9,571 bases of DNA from CAIRNS01 sp049508565. GTDB taxonomy: Bacteria > Elusimicrobiota > Endomicrobiia > Endomicrobiales > CAIRNS01. A program made the position numbers and the translations under genes. The stretch lies in NCBI GenBank assembly GCA_049508565.1, contig JBELAT010000130.1, positions 1-9,571 on the forward strand, read 5' to 3'. Under the pieces are notes generated by a model that saw only the letters and a program-made list of their open reading frames with translations, did no database searches and had not been told where the DNA came from. Positions 5,375 through 9,571 of the stretch are shown here, one piece after another. Positions within the stretch are counted from its first letter, which is position 1. Each line of letters starts with the position of its first letter.

Positions 5375-6253
5375 ATGATTACTTCTACAACCAGGATCAT
5401 TCAGACCGCAAACCAATACGTTCAGGATTTTCTCAAAGAATGGAGAAAATTCCTCAAAAGAAAAGACGGTGAGTCGCTGCATCGAATGCGGGTTGTTTCA
5501 CGTCGTTTAAGGGTCGCATTGCGAATTCTTGAAATCTCTGTACCATGTCCCTCGTTAAAAAAATGGCGAAGACAGATCCGTGTAATCGGCTATGCCAGCG
5601 GCGGTGTAAGAGAACTGGATGCTCAAAAAGAGTTTTTGGTGCGGCTGAGGAGCAATCTTGAAGCGAAACAGTATTTCAGTGGATTTGAATCTATTGATAG
5701 CCTTTTGAAAAGACAAAAGAGAAAGAGGTTAAAAAAACTCCTGCGTATTCTTGCCGATAGAGTTTTGTATGTGAAAATTGAAAAGCTTCAAAAACGTCTT
5801 AATAAGCTAGTCGACAAATGCGATGATTTTGACGAGTTTGATTCGAGTATAAGGATTTTGATCAATGGACTGCTGGATGAAGTGCTCTATTACGAACGGT
5901 TTGTGACGTCACCTCGCAATGTCACGCAGCTGCATCTCTTGCGAATTGCCATAAAGAAACTGCGGTATGCTCTTGAGTTATTTTCAAGTAACAAACATGC
6001 CTTTGACACGCATATCCGTGCAGCTGAAAATGTCCAGGATGTTCTAGGCGATCTTCATGAGGTTGATGTCTGGCTTGCCTTTCTGCCGGAATTTGCGGTG
6101 TCCGTTAAAAATAACAAGGAAAAAGAAAAAACGGCTGAGTATATCATGAAAAAATGTAGTGTGTCACGTAAACGTGTATATAAGAGATTCATCTATCTAT
6201 GGAGCAAGCTCAATACCAAAAAGACCTGGCGGGCACTTAGGAAGTCACTCTGA
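5375..6253 (+). CDS. CHAD-domain protein
   Basis: Predicted cytoplasmic, strongly basic alpha-helical protein of 292 residues; CHAD proteins bind inorganic polyphosphate through conserved His and basic residues. I take ATG 5375 as the start because AGAGGAG at 5359-5365 has ideal 9-base spacing; the longer GTG 5309 frame has no such site and adds unlike residues. The domain fills the protein. First repeat: SLHRMRVVSRRLRVALRIL (34-52) and VRELDAQ (78-84). Second repeat: LHLLRIAIKKLRYALELF (187-203) and ENVQDVLGDLHEVDVW (218-233). These are the paired H-x-x-R and R/G-D/E-x-D motifs, though the second H is followed by LLRIAIKKLR as in many members. No CYTH, polyphosphate kinase or phosphatase gene is adjacent, so it is an orphan CHAD protein. 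The 470-base gap before it is largely repeat copy B. Confidence 0.9.
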   Translation: MITSTTRIIQTANQYVQDFLKEWRKFLKRKDGESLHRMRVVSRRLRVALRILEISVPCPSLKKWRRQIRVIGYASGGVRELDAQKEFLVRLRSNLEAKQYFSGFESIDSLLKRQKRKRLKKLLRILADRVLYVKIEKLQKRLNKLVDKCDDFDEFDSSIRILINGLLDEVLYYERFVTSPRNVTQLHLLRIAIKKLRYALELFSSNKHAFDTHIRAAENVQDVLGDLHEVDVWLAFLPEFAVSVKNNKEKEKTAEYIMKKCSVSRKRVYKRFIYLWSKLNTKKTWRALRKSL

Positions 6254-6337
6254 GAGACAGGGAGCGCTTCTAGAGGAAGACAAAAAAAGAATTTGATACA
6301 ATTGCATGGATTATAAAAGAAAAAAATGTGACAAAAG

Positions 6338-6359
6338 ACGTGTTTTTGAAACAACACGT
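6338..6359. promoter_or_regulatory. perfect 7-bp inverted repeat between CHAD and SGNH genes
   Basis: ACGTGTT (6338-6344) and AACACGT (6353-6359) flank an 8-base spacer TTTGAAAC. No T-run follows on the + strand (GAAAAGTC), and on the - strand it leads into CTTTTGTC. It may be an operator-like site for the secreted hydrolase gene starting 68 bases downstream, or a weak bidirectional terminator for the CHAD gene. Confidence 0.4.
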
Positions 6360-6426
6360 GAAAAGTCATGTCTTATGGCAGGTCCTAAAAAGATGACATT
6401 GCCAGGGAAAACGATGAGATAATTTT

Positions 6427-7188
6427 ATGAACAACTTTGTTCGTTCTATCGTTATGATGGCTCTTTTTTGCGGATATGGGAATGCGCAGAGTTCCCAAAA
6501 TGCTTTGAAAGTACTTTTTATCGGTAACAGTTATACGAGCGCCAATGATCTGCCGAACGTGTTTTCCGCACTTGCCCGTTCAGGGGGGCACACGGTCGAG
6601 GTTGATGCCGTAGCACCAGGGGGAATGACACTCCGTGGACATGTTTCAAATTCGGCAACGATTTCAATGATCAACCTGAGAAAATGGGATTTTGTGGTTC
6701 TGCAGGAACAGAGTGTTGTTCCGACGATTGACGCAAGCCGGGATCGAGGGATGTATCCGGCGATCCGGCATTTTGACGGTCTGCTTCGCGGCCGCGGCTC
6801 AAAGTGCGTGCTTTTTATGACCTGGGGCCGGCGCGACGGGCTGGCTGCGGCACGCAGCAAGGACTATGGGGAAATGCAGGATAAACTGGAACAATCCTAT
6901 ATGACGATTGCAGATGAGCTTCATATGCGTGTTGTTCCTGTTGGTGCTGCGTGGAGGCTCGCACATGCTTCAGGCAAGAATCTGGTGTTATGGCAAGGCG
7001 ACGGCAGCCATCCTACAGTGCAGGGCACATATCTGGCAGCGTGCGTTTTTTATTCTACCCTGTTTAGGGAAAGCCCCGAAAATTTGTCATTTACAAACAA
7101 CTTAACCAAGGATACAGCACGCCAGCTTCAATGCGCCGCTGGACGAACAGTATTAAATGATCCAGATCACTGGCATATTCCCCAATAA
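6427..7188 (+). CDS. secreted SGNH-hydrolase-like protein (DUF4886 type)
   Basis: Predicted exported protein of 253 residues with a signal peptide (residues 1-20, ending ...CGYGNA, cleavage before QSSQ). Block I is VLFIGNSYT (29-37) with the nucleophile Ser35, in the G-N-S-Y-T form seen in DUF4886 members of the SGNH superfamily instead of GDS. A glycine-rich block II lies at VAPGGMTLRGH (62-72). WDFVVLQEQS (87-96) occupies the block III position, and GDGSHPT (191-197) is block V with the Asp192/His195 pair. The family hydrolyses ester bonds, commonly acetyl or carbohydrate esters, and likely works in the periplasm or outside the cell. Substrate is unknown. ATG 6427 has only a weak ribosome-binding site (GATGAGAT, 6413-6420). 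No glycan-degradation genes are next to it. Confidence 0.85.
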   Translation: MNNFVRSIVMMALFCGYGNAQSSQNALKVLFIGNSYTSANDLPNVFSALARSGGHTVEVDAVAPGGMTLRGHVSNSATISMINLRKWDFVVLQEQSVVPTIDASRDRGMYPAIRHFDGLLRGRGSKCVLFMTWGRRDGLAAARSKDYGEMQDKLEQSYMTIADELHMRVVPVGAAWRLAHASGKNLVLWQGDGSHPTVQGTYLAACVFYSTLFRESPENLSFTNNLTKDTARQLQCAAGRTVLNDPDHWHIPQ

Positions 7189-7564
7189 ACACTTACAGTA
7201 ATTCTCTGTTTTCAAACCAGTCGAAAAGTTAGTAGTGCATGTTAAGATTATTTCGATATTTTCCGCAATCTTGTACATCTCTCTTCTCAAGCACTGCCAG
7301 AAAATCATCCGATTTCTTCGCATTTTGGATTAACTGTTGGCCTCTAAACTCACGGGGAACTCACAACCTGTGAAAAAAATCACTGTGTGTTTCAAATCAG
7401 ATTAAAAAGAGCATGTATTGTTGCTAAAAGGATGTATTATTAAGTCAGTTTTTTTGCGAAACCGGTCCTGTTCATACTGCCCATGATGCACTACAATATA
7501 ATCGTCTCTTTGAGTTTTGCACAAGATGAAAATAGGAAGCTCATAGAAGGAGTGAAAAACTGCC
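7189..7564. other. intergenic stretch before the OYE gene
   Basis: No gene is supported in these ~375 bases. AAGATT (7245-7250) and AATCTT (7268-7273) form a 6-bp inverted repeat around 17 bases, without a T-run. TATAAT occurs at 7497-7502 and TACAAT at 7492-7497, but neither has a good -35 at 17 bases. AGAAGGAG at 7545-7552 is the ribosome-binding site of the downstream gene. Confidence 0.4.
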
Positions 7565-8412
7565 ATGTTATTTGACCCTCTTAAAATACGCGAAATAACC
7601 TTAAGAAATAGAATAATGGTTTCTCCTATGTTCCGCATGCCGGTCGAAAAGCATCTGTTTTCAGAACGTGGGATCAGCGTCAAGGAGCGTGTGACGAAAA
7701 AGATGGCGGTTGGAGACCAGTTGTTGCCCCCAGCGCCATAGCTTTTGCCGATAATTACGTATTGCCTGAAGAACTAAGTACAGGTGGTATTGCGGGAATC
7801 ATAGATTCTTTCATAAAAGCTGCCGAACGTGCACTAAAAGCCGGGTTTCGGATAGTGGAAATACATTGTGCGCACGGATATCTTCTTCATGAATTTCTTT
7901 CGCCAATAGCTAACCAGCGCACGGATATGTATGGTGGTTCTTTTGAAAATCGTGTCAGGTTCCCGCTCGAAGTTGTGCGTGCAGTGCGTGGTGTATGGCC
8001 ACAACATCTGCCAGTGTTTATTCGTATATCTGCTACCGATTGGCTGGAGCCCCACGGGTGGGATCTGAAACAATCGGTGGCTTTGGCTCAGATAGTAAAA
8101 AAGGAAGGTATTGATCTTGTCGATTGCTCTTCAGGCGGTATTGTTCCCTATGCTAAAATACCTGCTGGTCCGGGGTATCAAGTGACGTTTTCGGAAACTA
8201 TTCATAAAGAAGTTGATATTATGACTGGTGCTGTTGGTATCATAACATCGGCAATGCAGGCGGAAACCATTCTCGCCAGCGGGCAGGCCAGTGTTATCGT
8301 TATAGCACGACAGTTTTTGCGCGATCCCTATTGGCCTTTACATGCCGCAGCGGAATTGAGACAAGATATACAATGGCCTAGCCAGTATCACCGCGCATCG
8401 CCGAATCCGTGA
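7565..8412 (+). pseudogene. old yellow enzyme (YqjM-type NADH:flavin oxidoreductase) with internal deletion
   Basis: The family forms FMN-containing TIM barrels that reduce activated C=C bonds with NAD(P)H. ATG 7565, preceded by AGAAGGAG (7545-7552), gives MLFDPLKIREITLRNRIMVS and then PM, the normal N-terminus through residue 22. The DNA then jumps to HAGRKASV, read in another frame from 7636, which in intact proteins lies about 80 residues later. By comparison with YqjM from memory, residues ~26-104 are missing, including the flavin-modulating Cys26 and the conserved Gln before HAGRK. The first frame stops at TAG 7739-7741. The second frame is open for 258 codons from 7636 to 8412 and keeps the substrate-binding His pair (HCAHGY), NQRTDMYGGSFENR, Arg in FIRIS and LRDPYW. 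Translation could only restart from an internal codon such as TTG 7762. No complete barrel can form. It lies 69 bases before the nitroreductase and was probably in one operon with it. Confidence 0.85.
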
Positions 8413-8481
8413 TATGTCTCGACATCAATCACATCAATATTAGTTTGATAAGCCAATAATCGTAATAACACGGAGGATACC

Positions 8482-9000
8482 ATGGGTGTATTGGAAGCGA
8501 TTAAACGAAGATGCAGTGTACGCAGCTACCTTGACCGGCCGATAGAAAGCGAAAAGCTTGAGATGATTCTTGAAGCAGCCCGGCTTGCTCCTTCTGCAGG
8601 CAACCGGCAGGAGTGGCGATTTATAGTAGTCCGGGATGGAAGTATCCGTCAGAGTCTTATGAAGGCTGCCAAAAACCAGATCTCTGTTGGACAGGCACCG
8701 GTAGTAATTGCCTGCTGTGCCGAAACTGATAACTATATTATGTCCTGTGGCCAATTGAGTTATCCCATTGACATGGCTATTGCCATTGAGCATATGGTGC
8801 TTCAGGCGACTGAAGAGGGGATAGGAACGTGCTGGATAGGAGCTTTTTATGAGGATCAAGTTAAAGAGATTTTGGGTATCCCCAAAGATATTCGCGTGGT
8901 ACAACTCTTGATCTTAGGGTACCCAGATAAACCATGCCCGATCCATAAGGATAGATTAAGCCTTAAGGAGATCATTAGATATGACGGTTGGGAGAATTGA
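8482..9000 (+). CDS. nitroreductase-family FMN-dependent oxidoreductase
   Basis: Predicted cytoplasmic flavoenzyme of 172 residues, in the short subgroup of the nitroreductase fold, which normally works as a homodimer with FMN at the interface. ATG 8482 has GGAGG at 8472-8476. Residues 8-15 (KRRCSVRS) are the N-terminal FMN-phosphate-binding Arg/Ser motif. ARLAPSAGNRQEWRFIVV (33-50) carries the conserved Pro-Ser-x-x-N/Q flavin loop. EEGIGTCWIGAF (111-122) is the C-terminal flavin-contacting motif, followed by LGIPKDIRVVQLLILGYPD. All core motifs are present and the frame is clean. It can reduce nitro-aromatics, quinones or other electron-poor compounds with NAD(P)H; the physiological substrate is unknown. 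The broken OYE gene directly upstream suggests a former pair of flavin reductases. Confidence 0.9.
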   Translation: MGVLEAIKRRCSVRSYLDRPIESEKLEMILEAARLAPSAGNRQEWRFIVVRDGSIRQSLMKAAKNQISVGQAPVVIACCAETDNYIMSCGQLSYPIDMAIAIEHMVLQATEEGIGTCWIGAFYEDQVKEILGIPKDIRVVQLLILGYPDKPCPIHKDRLSLKEIIRYDGWEN

Positions 9001-9045
9001 AAACTTGCAACGGCGCACCGCTTCCCAGTCGAAATATGCTTTCAT
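8956..9045 (-). pseudogene. possible remnant 5' end of a minus-strand gene (29 codons)
   Basis: On the - strand, GGAGG (9057-9053) stands 7 bases before ATG (9045-9043), an ideal start. The frame begins MKAYFDWEAVRRC and then runs into DNA antisense to the nitroreductase 3' end, stopping at TAA 8958-8956. The first part looks like a normal protein start; the later part is antisense to a conserved gene and so is not authentic. This suggests that a gene body was lost by deletion and only the start was left. A chance ORF is possible. I do not recognise the family. Confidence 0.3.
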
Positions 9046-9188
9046 GTTTTTTCCTCCGTTTGCTGTTTCGTGAAAGTTACCTGTACCGTAAAACTCACAA
9101 AAAATCCTCGGTTTATCATCGCGGTTGCTCTAGAAATTGGTGTCCTTAGCGTAAATAAAATGAGTTACAGAGAGTTGTACAGAAGAGT

Positions 9189-9217
9189 TTGCAAATTATG
9201 AAAGAAGTATATATGAT
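9189..9217 (+). promoter_or_regulatory. sigma-70-type promoter for the isochorismatase-family gene
   Basis: TTGCAA (9189-9194) as -35 and TATGAT (9212-9217) as -10 are separated by exactly 17 bases, and start the transcript about 50 bases before the ATG at 9277. Matches to consensus are 4/6 and 5/6. The preceding 9058-9188 has no gene. Confidence 0.6.
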
Positions 9218-9276
9218 AATATAATTTTCTTTTTCTTTGTTGTTCTAAAATTTAACTTGCAAAGGAGCTTAAGCGT

Positions 9277-9571
9277 ATGGAAATCAGTCAAGAACTCAAA
9301 GACATCATGAATCCTTCTAGAACGGCACTGTTGGTGTGGGATGTGCAAAACAGGTTGGTCAACACTATTTTTAACCGAGATATTTTTTTGTCTACTATGA
9401 ATAAAATTGTTTCTAAAGCGCGAGAAATAGATGTTCCTGTCATATTTTCTAAATCTACCCCGCTGCCGGAAAAATTTCAATCACCAGTCATGAAATTCAT
9501 CATGAAAGATCGTTTTAAGAAAATGGCGCAGGTTCCCGGCGGTTTAGATCTGACAATAGAACCGATTGAAA
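9277..9571 (+). CDS. isochorismatase-family cysteine hydrolase, 3' end beyond window
   Basis: The first 98 codons are visible and the frame is open to the window edge. Start ATG 9277 has AAAGGAG at 9261-9267, with 9-base spacing. Residues 15-24 (RTALLVWDVQ) form the first strand and carry the conserved Asp22 and Gln24 of the D-x-Q motif; this Asp belongs to the catalytic Asp-Lys-Cys triad. VPVIFSKSTPLP is the second core strand. The nucleophilic Cys and cis-peptide motif lie beyond the window, so I cannot check whether the enzyme is active. Relatives hydrolyse isochorismate, nicotinamide, N-carbamoyl compounds or other amides; substrate cannot be assigned. It has its own promoter (9189-9217). 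Confidence 0.8.
   Translation, partial: MEISQELKDIMNPSRTALLVWDVQNRLVNTIFNRDIFLSTMNKIVSKAREIDVPVIFSKSTPLPEKFQSPVMKFIMKDRFKKMAQVPGGLDLTIEPIE

Noticed and set aside
7402..7683. Minus-strand 93-codon ORF
   Set aside because: It overlaps the OYE 5' end and its promoter region antisense, with no recognisable protein features.

Overview
The window looks like an accessory, partly decaying stretch of a draft or metagenome-assembled bacterial genome. A run of 11 N's at 1814-1824 marks an assembly join. The organism is probably a diderm (Gram-negative envelope): the gene at 4299-4904 has a signal peptide, a beta-rich body and a C-terminal ...VSYYF typical of outer-membrane barrels. The redox genes are of types common in anaerobes. 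I cannot place the phylum from sequence alone.

Layout: (1) 1-312, AT-rich leader with a deleted remnant of a flavoprotein gene. (2) 313-945, intact flavodoxin-fold NADPH:FMN reductase with an ISF-like cysteine motif. (3) 991-1738, a short-chain dehydrogenase pseudogene with a nonsense codon, frameshifts and a lost C-terminus. (4) The N gap, then a 5'-truncated higB toxin and an intact higA antitoxin (1827-2335). (5) A 780-base non-coding stretch with a 13-bp long-range stem, an intrinsic terminator and repeat copy A. (6) 3118-3999, NmrA-type NAD(P)-binding protein. (7) 4207-4904, a possible 31-codon leader overlapping a small outer-membrane-type protein. (8) 4918-5290, repeat copy B. (9) 5375-6253, CHAD-domain protein. 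(10) 6427-7188, secreted SGNH hydrolase of the DUF4886 type. (11) 7565-8412, old-yellow-enzyme gene with an internal deletion of about 79 codons. (12) 8482-9000, nitroreductase. (13) 9277 to the end, isochorismatase-family hydrolase cut by the window edge.

Most annotated genes are on the + strand. A theme is flavin- or NAD(P)-dependent redox enzymes (two FMN reductases, SDR, NmrA, OYE, nitroreductase), of which three are broken. Two of these, the first remnant and the OYE gene, keep an intact ribosome-binding site and N-terminus but have lost an internal block. This points to deletion-driven gene decay or to assembly collapse.

The most interesting non-coding signal is a pair of related intergenic elements, A (from 2441) and B (from 4918). 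Each starts with a long-range stem enclosing 57-59 nt, with different but pairing arms. Each continues with three identical words of 13, 12 and 15 nt in the same order and ends with a second hairpin. In copy A the stem overlaps a strong intrinsic terminator, so the two folds are mutually exclusive. I see no CRISPR array, complete tRNA or rRNA, or complete insertion sequence.
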